A stretch of 64,000 nucleotides of DNA, taken from NCBI RefSeq assembly GCF_005671395.1, contig NZ_CP040428.1, positions 1,116,001 to 1,180,000 on the forward strand, written 5' to 3'. This document shows positions 1-8,848 of the stretch, one piece after another (position 1 is the stretch's first letter; the number at the start of each line of letters is the position of its first letter). The translations under genes and the position numbers were made by a program. Below the pieces are notes generated by a model that had not been told where the DNA came from, did not search any database, and saw nothing but the letters and a program-made list of their open reading frames with translations. Source of the stretch: Jejubacter calystegiae (GTDB lineage Bacteria > Pseudomonadota > Gammaproteobacteria > Enterobacterales > Enterobacteriaceae).

Positions 1-1425
1 GCCATGGCTCAGCTCAGCCACGGCTGGGGACTTAACCAGGGGGATCGTATTGTCCTGGCCTGGGGCAATCACCCGGCGTTCTGCGAGCTGTTTTTCGCCG
101 CGCTGGGGCTCGGCATCGAAGTCGTGCCGTTCAGCACCAAGCTGCCGGAAGCCGAAGGCAAAAGCCTGATTGACCATATCGCGCCTGATGCGGTGCTGTG
201 GCATCACGGCCACCAGGAGTGGCTTTCCCGCACTCCGGGAGCGCGCTGCGTCTCGCTGGCCGAATGGCAGGCGCTGACCCTGCCCGCCCCCCTGAGCGGG
301 CCGCTCCCCGGGGTTGGCCCGGAAGATACGGCGGTCATCATGTTTACCTCCGGCACCACCGGCAGCCCGAAAGGGGCGGTGATCAGCCATGGCAACCTGC
401 TGCATGCGGTTCAGGCTTATGCCAAAGAGCTGAAGCTGAGCCATCGCGACAGCACCGTGCTGGCGGTGCCGATTTATCACATCACCGGTCTTTCCGCCCT
501 GCTGGCGCTGTTTATCTATCTGGGCGGCGCCATCTGGCTGCAGCAGCGTTTTAATGCGCGGGAAGTGGTCAATACCGTACGCGAGCGCAATATCTCGTTT
601 CTGCACGGCTCGCCGACCGTGTTTATTCTGCTGTGCCAGGCCGTGCGGGCCACTGAGCAGCCGGTGCCGGAAAATTTCCCTGCCCTGCGCGCCATTGCCT
701 GCGGCGCCGGGCATCTGAACCAGGGGCTGATTCGCGAGCTTAAAGAGTGCTTTCCCCATACCGCTATCCACCCCATCTACGGGCTGACCGAGACCACCTC
801 GCCCGCCACGCTGCTGTGTGAAGATGCCGCCGATGGCGCCCGGCCCGGCAGCGCCGGTCGGCCGATCCCCGGACTGGAGGTGGCGATTCTCGATGACCAC
901 AAACGGCCACTGCCGGACGGAGAAATTGGCCAAATCTGGCTGCGCGGCGAGGTAGTTATTCGCCACTACTGGCAGCCCTCGGCCTGGCGCCCCGCCTGCG
1001 ATGAAAACGGCTGGTTCGCCACCGGCGATCTGGGCTATCTGGACTCTGATGGCTACCTGTTTGTTAAAGATCGCAGCAAAGACATGATCAATCGCGGCGG
1101 CGAGAAGATCTACTCCATCGATCTGGAAAACCTGCTTTCCACCTACCCCGGCGTTGAAGAGGTGGCCATTATCCCGGCCCCCAGCCCGGTCTACGGCGAG
1201 GAGCCGGTGGCCTTTATCGTCCCCGACAGCCACCACCGCCTGACCCGCGACGAGATAGTCGCCTGGCTCAAAGGGCGGGTGGCGCGCTTCAAGATACCGG
1301 CCCACATCATTTTCACCCACACGCTGCCGCGCACCCACAACGGAAAAATAAGCAAATGCCAGCTCCGTGAACAGCTGGCCGGGCATATTCCATGGATTAA
1401 CGGGAGAGACGACTGTGACCACTAA
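1..1425 (+). CDS. acyl-CoA ligase / AMP-binding synthetase (5' end missing)
   Basis: Class I adenylate-forming enzyme that would activate a carboxylic acid to its CoA thioester through an acyl-AMP. The frame is open to the window edge, and the first visible residues (a GDRIVLAW-type stretch) normally lie about 40 residues into such proteins, so the true start is upstream. Counting from the ATG at position 4, the AMP-binding P-loop TSGTTGSPKG is at residues 115-124. The YGLTETTSP motif, the GDLGYLDSDGY hinge region and a C-terminal NGKISK lysine follow, so all core motifs are intact. It is the first visible gene of a tight operon; its stop overlaps the next gene by 11 bases. The substrate cannot be read from sequence; the CoA-transferase, dehydrogenase and thiolase downstream suggest an oxidised short or medium acyl chain. 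Confidence 0.88.
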   Translation, partial: AMAQLSHGWGLNQGDRIVLAWGNHPAFCELFFAALGLGIEVVPFSTKLPEAEGKSLIDHIAPDAVLWHHGHQEWLSRTPGARCVSLAEWQALTLPAPLSGPLPGVGPEDTAVIMFTSGTTGSPKGAVISHGNLLHAVQAYAKELKLSHRDSTVLAVPIYHITGLSALLALFIYLGGAIWLQQRFNAREVVNTVRERNISFLHGSPTVFILLCQAVRATEQPVPENFPALRAIACGAGHLNQGLIRELKECFPHTAIHPIYGLTETTSPATLLCEDAADGARPGSAGRPIPGLEVAILDDHKRPLPDGEIGQIWLRGEVVIRHYWQPSAWRPACDENGWFATGDLGYLDSDGYLFVKDRSKDMINRGGEKIYSIDLENLLSTYPGVEEVAIIPAPSPVYGEEPVAFIVPDSHHRLTRDEIVAWLKGRVARFKIPAHIIFTHTLPRTHNGKISKCQLREQLAGHIPWINGRDDCDH

Positions 1426-3013
1426 ATTTATCCGCGCCGACCTGGCGGCGGCCATGATTCAAAACGGCGATACCGTCTGTACGGTCGGCATGACGCTTAT
1501 CGGCGCCGCCGGGTCGATACTCAGCGCCATCGAAGCGCGCTTTCTGTCCGGCGGCGAACCGCGCGACCTGACCCTGGTGCACGCCGCCGGTCAGAGCGAT
1601 CGCCAGCGCGGCAATCAGCACTTTGCCCACCCGGGGATGGTCACCCGGCTGATTGGCTCGCACTGGGGGCTGGCGCCGCGCTGGATGGCGATGATCGACC
1701 GCGATGAGGTCGAGGCGTGGTGTCTGCCCCAGGGGCAGATGGTGCACCTCTACAGCGATATGGCCGCCGGTCTGGACGGGCGTCTGTCGCGGGTGGGACT
1801 GGGCACTTTTGTCGATCCCGACGTCGAGGGCGGGCGGATGAACGCCCGCACCCGGGAGTGCGGTCAGTTAGTGGAAAAGGTGAGCTTTCGCGGCGAGCCC
1901 TGGCTGTTTTACCCGGCAATACCGCTCAACGTGGTGATTATTCGCGGCACCCATGCCGATGAAGACGGCAATCTCACCACCGACGAAGAGGCGATGAAGC
2001 TGGAACTGCTGCCCGCGGTCCTGGCGGCGAAACGCTATGGCGCCAGGGTGCTGGCCCAGGTGAAATACCGCGTGGCCCGCCACACCCTGCACCCCAGGCA
2101 GGTGACGGTGCCGGGAACGCTTATCGACGCCATCGTGGTGTGCGAGCAGCCAGATCGCGATCACCGCCAGACCTCAAGCTGCGCCTTCGATCCGGCGCTG
2201 TGCGGCGATACCCGCATCCCGGAAGACGGCACCACCCCCCTGGCGCTCGATTTGCGCAAGCTGATTGGCCGTATCGCCTGTCGTTTCCTGACCCCGGGCT
2301 GCGTGATCAACCTGGGCACCGGCATTCCCAACGACGTGATCGGCGCCATCATCCATGAAGAGAAAGTCGCGGACCAGGTGACCATTACCGTGGAGTCCGG
2401 TATCTACGGCGGCCTGCAGCAGGGCGGCATCGACTTCGGCATTGGCCGCAACCTGAGCGCCATGATCAATCACCGCGATCAGATGCTCTATTACAACGGC
2501 GCCGGGGTGGATATCACCTTTATGGGCGCCGGTGAAATGGACCCCAACGGCCACGTCAACGCCACCCGACTGGGCAGCGTCTGCCCCGGCGCCGGGGGCT
2601 TTATCGATATCACCCAGAATGCCCGCCACGTGGTGTTCTGTTCCTCTTTCACCGCCCGGGGACTGGAAATCGCCTGCCAGAACGGTGAGTTGCAGATCCT
2701 GCGCGAGGGCGACGTCTGCAAGCTGGTAAGCCTTGTCAATCAGATCTCATACAACGGCGAACAGGCCAGGGCCAACGGCCAGACCATGCACTACGTCACC
2801 GAGCGCGCCGTTTTCGAGCTGCGCCCCGAAGGGCCGGTGCTTATCGAGATCGCCCCGGGAGTCGACCTGCAACGCGACATTCTGGACCAGATGGCATTTC
2901 GCCCGCAGATAGCAGAAAACCTGGCCGTCATGGATAGCGCGCTGTTCCAGAACGCCCCCTTTAACCTGGCCGGACAGCTGTCGGCCGCCACTCAACAGGG
3001 AAATACGCTATGA
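1415..3013 (+). CDS. family I CoA-transferase (YdiF-like, fused alpha-beta)
   Basis: Acyl-CoA:carboxylate CoA-transferase of the single-chain type, in which the two halves that are separate subunits in AtoD/AtoA are joined. I chose the GTG at 1415 (532 residues) because a GGGAGAG ribosome site lies just upstream; an in-frame ATG at 1367 would sit deep inside the ligase gene. The catalytic glutamate of the family is recognisable in VESGIYGG (Glu327), and the C-terminal half has the MGAGEMDPNGHVN region. The stop overlaps the next start in ATGA, so translation is probably coupled. In context it would load or unload CoA from intermediates made by the ligase, dehydrogenase and thiolase encoded beside it. 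The acyl specificity is unknown. Confidence 0.88.
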   Translation: MTTKFIRADLAAAMIQNGDTVCTVGMTLIGAAGSILSAIEARFLSGGEPRDLTLVHAAGQSDRQRGNQHFAHPGMVTRLIGSHWGLAPRWMAMIDRDEVEAWCLPQGQMVHLYSDMAAGLDGRLSRVGLGTFVDPDVEGGRMNARTRECGQLVEKVSFRGEPWLFYPAIPLNVVIIRGTHADEDGNLTTDEEAMKLELLPAVLAAKRYGARVLAQVKYRVARHTLHPRQVTVPGTLIDAIVVCEQPDRDHRQTSSCAFDPALCGDTRIPEDGTTPLALDLRKLIGRIACRFLTPGCVINLGTGIPNDVIGAIIHEEKVADQVTITVESGIYGGLQQGGIDFGIGRNLSAMINHRDQMLYYNGAGVDITFMGAGEMDPNGHVNATRLGSVCPGAGGFIDITQNARHVVFCSSFTARGLEIACQNGELQILREGDVCKLVSLVNQISYNGEQARANGQTMHYVTERAVFELRPEGPVLIEIAPGVDLQRDILDQMAFRPQIAENLAVMDSALFQNAPFNLAGQLSAATQQGNTL

Positions 3014-3744
3014 AACTCGCCAATAAAACCGCCATTGTCACCGGCGCAGGCCGCGGCATTGGCCTGGGCATCGCCCAGGTACTGGCCCGGGAAGGCGCCC
3101 GGGTCGTTATCGCCGATATCGGCGACCAGGGAGAACGCGCCGCCGATACCCTGCGCAGCGCCGGTCACGAAGCGCTGTTTATCGCCTGCAATATTGCCGA
3201 CCCCGCTCAGGTAGAGGCGCTATTCGCCAGGGCGCAGGAATGGGCCGGCGGCATCAATATCCTGGTCAATAACGCCGGCATCAACCGCGACGCCATGCTG
3301 CATAAGCTGAGCGAGGCCGACTGGGACATGGTCATCGATATCAACCTGAAAGGCACCTTTCTGTGTATGCAGCAGGCCGCCCGCCTGATGCGCGAGGCCG
3401 GGGGCGGTCGCATTATCAACATCGCTTCCGCCAGCTGGCTCGGCAATGTGGGGCAGTCGAACTACGCCGCTTCTAAAGCGGGCGTGGTCGGGCTGACCAA
3501 AACCGCCTGCCGTGAACTGGCGAAAAAGGGCGTCACCGTCAACGCCATCTGCCCGGGCTTTATCGATACCGAGATGACCCGCGGGGTGCCGGAAAAGGTC
3601 TGGGATCTGATGATTAGCAAAATTCCCGCCGGTTATGCCGGGGATGCGGCCGACGTCGGCGAATGCGTGGCGTTTCTGGCTTCGGACGGCGCCCGCTACA
3701 TCAACGGCGAAGTGATTAACGTTGGCGGCGGCATGGTGCTGTAA
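3010..3744 (+). CDS. short-chain dehydrogenase/reductase, FabG-like
   Basis: NAD(P)-dependent SDR oxidoreductase of 244 residues, the usual size for 3-oxoacyl reductases and 3-hydroxyacyl-CoA dehydrogenases. Visible motifs are the cofactor loop TGAGRGIGLGIA near the N-terminus, NNAGI in the centre, the active-site YAASK with an upstream serine in the IASAS stretch, and a typical C-terminal INVGGGMVL. It overlaps the CoA-transferase by 4 bases (ATGA) and is followed 10 bases later by the thiolase. In this operon the natural job is oxidation of a 3-hydroxyacyl-CoA to a 3-oxoacyl-CoA before thiolysis; a reductive, fatty-acid-type role is possible but less likely with a degradative thiolase next door. 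Confidence 0.88.
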   Translation: MKLANKTAIVTGAGRGIGLGIAQVLAREGARVVIADIGDQGERAADTLRSAGHEALFIACNIADPAQVEALFARAQEWAGGINILVNNAGINRDAMLHKLSEADWDMVIDINLKGTFLCMQQAARLMREAGGGRIINIASASWLGNVGQSNYAASKAGVVGLTKTACRELAKKGVTVNAICPGFIDTEMTRGVPEKVWDLMISKIPAGYAGDAADVGECVAFLASDGARYINGEVINVGGGMVL

Positions 3745-3754
3745 GGAGAACCAC

Positions 3755-4945
3755 ATGAAACAACCCAACGATATTGTCATCGTCAGCGGCGTGCGTACCG
3801 CCATTGGCACCTTTGGCGGCAGCTTCAGCCATACCCACCAGCACGACCTGGCGGCCGCCGTTATCCGCGAGGCGGTCGCACGGGCGGGTCTTCCCCCGGA
3901 AGCGGTCGATGAAGTGGTGGTGGGCAACGTCGGCCAGATAGCCGAAAGCGGCTTTATCGCCCGCGTCTGCCAACTGCGCGCCGGGCTGCCGGAAGAGACC
4001 ACCGCCTGGTCGGTCAACCGCCAGTGCGCCTCGGGCCTTCAGGCGCTGGCCGACGGCATGATGTCGCTGCAAACCGGCCAGGCCAGCGTCGTGGTGGCCT
4101 GCGGCACTGAAAACATGACCCAGCTCCCCTACTACCTGCGCCGGGCCCGCGAAGGCTACCGGATGGGACACGGCGAACTGGAGGATGGCTTAACCACCAT
4201 ACTGACCTGGCCGGAGGGTCCGTGGCACAACGGCACCACCGCCGAGAATGTCGCCGAACGCTTTGGCATCAGCCGCGAGGCCATGGACGATTTCGCCAGG
4301 CACAGCCAGCAGAAGGCGCTGCGCGCCATCGCCGAAGGACGATTCCGGGAACAGATCCTGGCGATGGACGTGCCGGAAGGGAAAAAAGGCACCCGCCGGT
4401 TCGATACCGATGAGCACCCACGCGACACCCCGCGCGACAAGCTCGCCACGCTACGCCCGGTGTTTCGCAGCGGCGGCAGCGTCACGGCGGCCAATTCATC
4501 CGGTATTAACGACGGCGCCGCCGCGCTGGTGATGATGACCCGCGCCGAAGCTGAACGCCGCGGCCTGCGCCCCAGGATGTCGATTAGCGGCTGGGCGGTG
4601 GCGGGCTGCGACGCCGCCATTATGGGCATCGGCCCGGTACCGGCCACCCGCCGCCTGATGGCGCGGCTGGACCGGGACATTCAGTCGGTGGATCTGATTG
4701 AACTTAACGAAGCGTTCGCCGCCCAGGCGCTGGCGGTGATTCAGGAGCTGCGGCTCGACCCTGAGCGGGTCAACGTTAACGGCGGCGCGATTGCGCTGGG
4801 GCACCCGGTGGGCGCCAGCGGCGCCATTCTGCCCGTCAGGCTGATGTATGAAATGGAGCGCAGCGGCGCCCGCAGCGGGCTGGTCACGCTCTGTGCCGGC
4901 GGCGGTCAGGGCATGTCCATGTTATTCGAGCACGAAGGCGAGTAA
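3755..4945 (+). CDS. acetyl-CoA acetyltransferase family thiolase
   Basis: Thiolase of 396 residues that splits a 3-oxoacyl-CoA with CoA. I chose the ATG at 3755 because AAGGAG precedes it; the in-frame ATG at 3722 lies inside the dehydrogenase gene. The nucleophilic cysteine is Cys91 in NRQCASGLQAL; the C-terminal GHPVGASGA histidine and the CAGGGQG cysteine complete the active site. It ends the four-gene acyl-CoA operon; a hairpin lies just after its stop. A second thiolase gene is found at 27.4-28.6 kb in the ketone-body operon, so the two presumably serve different 3-oxoacyl-CoA substrates. Confidence 0.9.
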   Translation: MKQPNDIVIVSGVRTAIGTFGGSFSHTHQHDLAAAVIREAVARAGLPPEAVDEVVVGNVGQIAESGFIARVCQLRAGLPEETTAWSVNRQCASGLQALADGMMSLQTGQASVVVACGTENMTQLPYYLRRAREGYRMGHGELEDGLTTILTWPEGPWHNGTTAENVAERFGISREAMDDFARHSQQKALRAIAEGRFREQILAMDVPEGKKGTRRFDTDEHPRDTPRDKLATLRPVFRSGGSVTAANSSGINDGAAALVMMTRAEAERRGLRPRMSISGWAVAGCDAAIMGIGPVPATRRLMARLDRDIQSVDLIELNEAFAAQALAVIQELRLDPERVNVNGGAIALGHPVGASGAILPVRLMYEMERSGARSGLVTLCAGGGQGMSMLFEHEGE

Positions 4946-4958
4946 CTCAGAGGCGAAA

Positions 4959-4983
4959 AGGCCCGATGTGGGGCATCGGGCCT
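4959..4983 (+). terminator. strong hairpin after the thiolase gene (no U tract)
   Basis: AGGCCCGATG pairs perfectly with CATCGGGCCT across the 5-base loop TGGGG. No run of T follows, so it is not a textbook intrinsic terminator. It may separate the acyl-CoA operon from the transporter gene, or act as a processing or attenuation element. Confidence 0.5.
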
Positions 4984-5072
4984 GACGTCGTTCGGTTCAG
5001 GTCCTCCGACAACCCGTTACCACCCGGGGATCGACGAAGGCATTTGACCGTGACAACGGGAGAATAGTAACC

Positions 5073-6398
5073 ATGTCACCATCTCATGAAAAGATAAAAC
5101 CAGAAGCTCAGCGCATCAACAGCAAGATCTATCGCCACCTGATGCCGCTGCTGATTATCGCCTACATCATCAGCTTTATTGACCGGACCAATATCGGTAT
5201 GGCGAAAGCCTCAATGTCGGTGGATTTGGGGCTGTCCGCCACCGCCTTCGGGCTTGGCGCCGGGCTGTTTTTCCTGACCTATGCGGTGCTGGAGGTCCCC
5301 AGTAACCTGCTGCTCGCTAAAGTCGGCGCCCGACTCTGGATAGCCCGCATTATGTTGACCTGGGGGGTTATCTCCTGCGCCATGGCCTTTGTCACCGGCC
5401 CCTGGTCGTTCTATGCCATGCGCCTGCTGCTGGGCGCCGCCGAAGCAGGGCTTTATCCCGGCATTATCTACTATCTGACGCTGTGGTTTGGCCGGGAAGA
5501 TCGCGCCAAAGCCACCGGGCTGTTCCTGCTGGGGGTCTGCTTCGCTAATATCATCGGCGCACCTCTGGGTGGAATACTGCTGGAAATGCACGGCCTGGCG
5601 GGCTGGTCCGGATGGCAGTGGATGTTCTTTATTGAAGGGCTGCCCGCCGTAGTACTGGCCTTCGTGGTGTGGCGCAAACTGCCGGATACACCCGCCGCTG
5701 CCCCCTGGCTGACCCGCCAGGAGAGTGACTTCATCGGGCAGAAGCTGGCCTGCGAAGCCCGTGAAGCGCCACAGTCGGATGGTGGATTTTCGCTGAAAAA
5801 GGCGTTTACCACCCGCCTGTTTCTGCTGCTGGTGCTTATCTACTTTACTCACCAGTTTTCGGTCTACGGCCTGAGCTACTTTCTACCGGGCATTATCGGC
5901 GCCTGGGGCGAGCTTTCGTCATTGCAGATTGGCCTGCTGACCGCCATTCCGTGGATTGCGGCGGCCATCGGCGGCGTGCTGCTCCCTCGTTTCGCCCGCA
6001 GCGAAGCGCGTTCCCGGCGGCTGTTAATGCTGGGTTATCTGGTGATGGCCGCAGGAATGACGCTGGGCGCCACCGCCGGGCACAGCCTGGCGCTGGTGGG
6101 TTTCTGTCTGGCGGCCTTTATGTTCTTCACGGTGCAGTCGGTTATCTTCAGCACCCTGCCGAACCTGATGAGCGGAAGTATGCTTGCGGGCAGCTTTGGT
6201 CTGCTGAACTGCCTGGGGCTGTGCGGCGGCTTCCTCGGCCCCTTTATTCTGGGGGCATTCGAGGACCGCACCGGCAGCGCCACCTCCGGCCTGTGGTTCG
6301 CCGTCGCGCTGCTGATAGTCGGCGCCATCGCCAGCGCGTTTATTCGCCCGTCGCACTCGCGCCCGCTTCCCGAACCTTCTCTTAGCAGTAAATCCTGA
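5073..6398 (+). CDS. MFS transporter, anion:cation symporter family
   Basis: Twelve-helix inner-membrane permease of 441 residues, resembling the anion:cation symporter branch of the major facilitator superfamily that carries hexarates, hexonates, phthalate and other organic acids. The N-terminus shows the family-typical YIISFIDRTNIGMAKASM stretch, with helix-rich segments throughout and a central hydrophilic loop around residues 205-240. The start ATG follows a GGGAGAA ribosome site. It lies between the acyl-CoA operon and glycerate kinase, so the likely cargo is the organic acid that starts this pathway. The precise substrate cannot be told. Confidence 0.87.
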   Translation: MSPSHEKIKPEAQRINSKIYRHLMPLLIIAYIISFIDRTNIGMAKASMSVDLGLSATAFGLGAGLFFLTYAVLEVPSNLLLAKVGARLWIARIMLTWGVISCAMAFVTGPWSFYAMRLLLGAAEAGLYPGIIYYLTLWFGREDRAKATGLFLLGVCFANIIGAPLGGILLEMHGLAGWSGWQWMFFIEGLPAVVLAFVVWRKLPDTPAAAPWLTRQESDFIGQKLACEAREAPQSDGGFSLKKAFTTRLFLLLVLIYFTHQFSVYGLSYFLPGIIGAWGELSSLQIGLLTAIPWIAAAIGGVLLPRFARSEARSRRLLMLGYLVMAAGMTLGATAGHSLALVGFCLAAFMFFTVQSVIFSTLPNLMSGSMLAGSFGLLNCLGLCGGFLGPFILGAFEDRTGSATSGLWFAVALLIVGAIASAFIRPSHSRPLPEPSLSSKS

Positions 6399-6481
6399 CT
6401 GCAGGAACGACAGGTATTACCGGCCGGGCGCTGGCCCGGTCGGGATAATGAGGCCACCCTACAGCGAAAAGGAATAATAAG

Positions 6482-7660
6482 ATGAAAATCGTTATCGCAC
6501 TGGACTCCTTTAAAGGCAGCTGCAGCGCCCGGGCCGCCTGCTCGGCCGTAGCGGAGGGCTTACGCCGGGTCAGTGATTCACTGACCCTTATCGAAATGCC
6601 GATTTCCGACGGCGGCGAAGGCATGCTCGCGGCACTACAGGACAGCCCGCTGCTGGCCCGGGCACAGTGGCATGCACGGCGTATCACCGGGCCCTATGGT
6701 CAGCCGACCGAAGCGGGGTTTATGCAGCTCCCGGACGGTAGCGCCCTGATTGAAATGGCGCAGTGCTGCGGGTTGGAATTAACCCCCGCAGCCCGGCGCG
6801 ACGTGCGCCACGCCACCAGCTACGGACTGGGAGAACTGCTGAGCGCTGCGCTCGACGTCGGCTGTCGCGATATTGTGATTGGGCTGGGCGGGAGTGCGAC
6901 CAACGACGGCGGCCTGGGGTTCGCCCAGGCGTTGGGCGCCCGCTTCTGGCATGCCGACGGCACGCCGCTGAAATGCCCGGCAACCGCGGTCGATCTGGCC
7001 TGCGTCGACAGGATCGATCTTAGCGCGCTCGATCCGCGGCTGGCCCGGATCGGCGTCCAGGCGTCGTGCGATGTCACTAATCCCCTGCTCGGCGAGCAGG
7101 GCGCAACCCGGGTCTACGGGGCGCAAAAAGGGGCCGATGCCACCACGCTGAACCGGCTGGAAGCGGGGATGAGCCACTACGCACAGCGGCTCATCCTGGC
7201 CACCGGTCGCGACGTCAGCCGCGTTCCCGGCGCCGGGGCCGCTGGAGGGATGGGCGCCGCCCTGCTCTGGTATACCGACGCCCGGCTGCGACCGGGGATT
7301 GAGCTGGTGCTGTCGCTGCTGAATGCCGATACCCAGCTGCACGAAGCCGATCTGGTCTTTACCGGCGAAGGACGGCTGGACAGCCAGAGCGTCTGGGGCA
7401 AGGCCCCGATCGGAGTCGCCCACGCCGCCGCCCGCCACGGGGCGCCGGTGATTGCGCTGTGCGGCGGGCGCGACGAGAGCAGCCGCCAGCTCTATCAGCA
7501 CCACATCGATGCCATGTGGTCCATCTGCCCGCGTCCCCTGAGTCTGGAGCAGGCGATGGCCGATGCCGAACGCCTGCTGGCCGATACGGCGGAAAACGCG
7601 CTGCGCACCTTTTTGGCCGGGCGGCGCTCCCCGCCCTCTGCGACCCGGGATCAGGCATGA
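6482..7660 (+). CDS. glycerate 2-kinase (GarK/GlxK family)
   Basis: ATP-dependent kinase converting D-glycerate to 2-phosphoglycerate, which enters lower glycolysis. The protein is 392 residues, close to the roughly 380 of the E. coli enzymes. Family motifs visible are MKIVIALDSFKGS at the start, SDGGEGM, the GLGGSATNDGG loop, CDVTNPLLG, PGAGAAGGMGAAL and FTGEGRLDSQS. The gene overlaps the CdaR-type regulator by 4 bases (ATGA). GarK and GlxK belong to hexarate and glyoxylate/glycolate pathways in E. coli; here no tartronate semialdehyde reductase or dehydratase is visible, so the source of glycerate is unclear. Confidence 0.92.
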   Translation: MKIVIALDSFKGSCSARAACSAVAEGLRRVSDSLTLIEMPISDGGEGMLAALQDSPLLARAQWHARRITGPYGQPTEAGFMQLPDGSALIEMAQCCGLELTPAARRDVRHATSYGLGELLSAALDVGCRDIVIGLGGSATNDGGLGFAQALGARFWHADGTPLKCPATAVDLACVDRIDLSALDPRLARIGVQASCDVTNPLLGEQGATRVYGAQKGADATTLNRLEAGMSHYAQRLILATGRDVSRVPGAGAAGGMGAALLWYTDARLRPGIELVLSLLNADTQLHEADLVFTGEGRLDSQSVWGKAPIGVAHAAARHGAPVIALCGGRDESSRQLYQHHIDAMWSICPRPLSLEQAMADAERLLADTAENALRTFLAGRRSPPSATRDQA

Positions 7661-8820
7661 ACAGAGTAATCACAAAATCCCTGGCCAATGAGATAGTCAG
7701 CCGGGCGATGGCCATCATTCACCATAACGTGAATGTTATCGATCACCACGGGCGCATTATCGCCTCCGGCGATCGCCAGCGCATTGGCGAACAGCATGAA
7801 GTGGCCCGCGAGGTGATCCGCACCAGTAAGCGGATCTGCATTCATAATGCCGCCGAGGCCGCACCCTTTAAGAACGTGAATCCGGGAATTAATCATCCGA
7901 TACTCGTGGATGAGCAGGTGGTGATGGTGATTGGAGTTAGCGGCGATCCCACGGCCATTTCACGCTATGCCGAGCTGGCTATCCTCACCGCCGAACTGCT
8001 GGTGCGCCAGGCGCTGGAGATGCGCGATATGAACTGGCGCCAGCACCTGCGCAATACGCTGTTTTGCCAGTATCTGGAGCACGGCGAGGCTCGCGAAGGC
8101 CAGGAGGCGCTGCGCCGCCTGGGCGAAATGGGTTTTGCCCTGCGCCTGCCGCTGGTGCCCATCGTGATTGCGCTGGAGGTCGCCCAGCATCGTCTGAGCG
8201 ATATTTTAGGCACCCTGCTGCGGGAGTTTTCCCGCCTTACCGCCGTCCATGAGGTTATCCTGCTCAGTAGCCACGAAATTCTGATTCTGGTGTCGGTTAA
8301 AGCGCCGCAGGAGACGCTACTGGAACGGATTGGCTTTATTCTCAGCAGCCAGATTAGCCACTATCACATCGGCGTCGGGGTCAACGCCGACGACACCCAC
8401 GCGATTCGCGAAGCCGTGCGCTTCGCCCGTTCGGTTATCGAGGTCGGCAGCCAGGTCGAGCCCCGGCGTCAGGTGTACTACTTCCGGGAAATGGCTATGC
8501 TCTGTCTGTTCCAGGTGCTGGAAAACAGCTACATGGTCAACTTTTTCAAAAATAACGTGCACCTGTTGCTGGCCCACGACTCCGGGGAAATGCTGCTCGA
8601 CACCCTCGACTGCTTTATCACCAACAATGGCGAGGTCGGAAAAAGCTCGCAGCAACTGGGTATCCACCGCAATACCCTGACCTACCGACTCCAGCAGATA
8701 AAAAAGCTGACCCAGCTCGACCCCACGGTATTTACCGATCTGGTGCAGCTTTCGGTTTCGGTGCACTGCTATCGCCGGACTCACCCACGTCAGAGCCCCT
8801 GGATAGACACCCTGAGCTGA
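7657..8820 (+). CDS. CdaR-family sugar-diacid-type transcriptional regulator
   Basis: Activator of the CdaR type, 387 residues from the ATG that overlaps the kinase stop; an upstream in-frame start would lie inside the kinase gene. The N-terminal sensing domain has the family pattern NVIDHHGRIIASGDRQRIGE (about residues 24-43), and the C-terminal helix-turn-helix has LGIHRNTLTYRLQQI followed by KLTQLDP. CdaR in E. coli activates glucarate/galactarate genes and senses glycerate or hexarates. Location as last gene of the transporter-kinase unit points to local regulation of the cluster. It is clearly diverged from E. coli CdaR, so I do not assign that symbol. Confidence 0.85.
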   Translation: MNRVITKSLANEIVSRAMAIIHHNVNVIDHHGRIIASGDRQRIGEQHEVAREVIRTSKRICIHNAAEAAPFKNVNPGINHPILVDEQVVMVIGVSGDPTAISRYAELAILTAELLVRQALEMRDMNWRQHLRNTLFCQYLEHGEAREGQEALRRLGEMGFALRLPLVPIVIALEVAQHRLSDILGTLLREFSRLTAVHEVILLSSHEILILVSVKAPQETLLERIGFILSSQISHYHIGVGVNADDTHAIREAVRFARSVIEVGSQVEPRRQVYYFREMAMLCLFQVLENSYMVNFFKNNVHLLLAHDSGEMLLDTLDCFITNNGEVGKSSQQLGIHRNTLTYRLQQIKKLTQLDPTVFTDLVQLSVSVHCYRRTHPRQSPWIDTLS

Positions 8821-8847
8821 ATGGCCTTGTCTTCAGGGCAGGCCATT
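8820..8847. terminator. hairpin between converging genes
   Basis: AATGGCCT and AGGCCATT form an 8-bp stem in the short gap between the CdaR-type gene and the LacI-type gene. It could stop transcription from either side; no long T run is present. Confidence 0.5.
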
Positions 8848-8848
8848 G

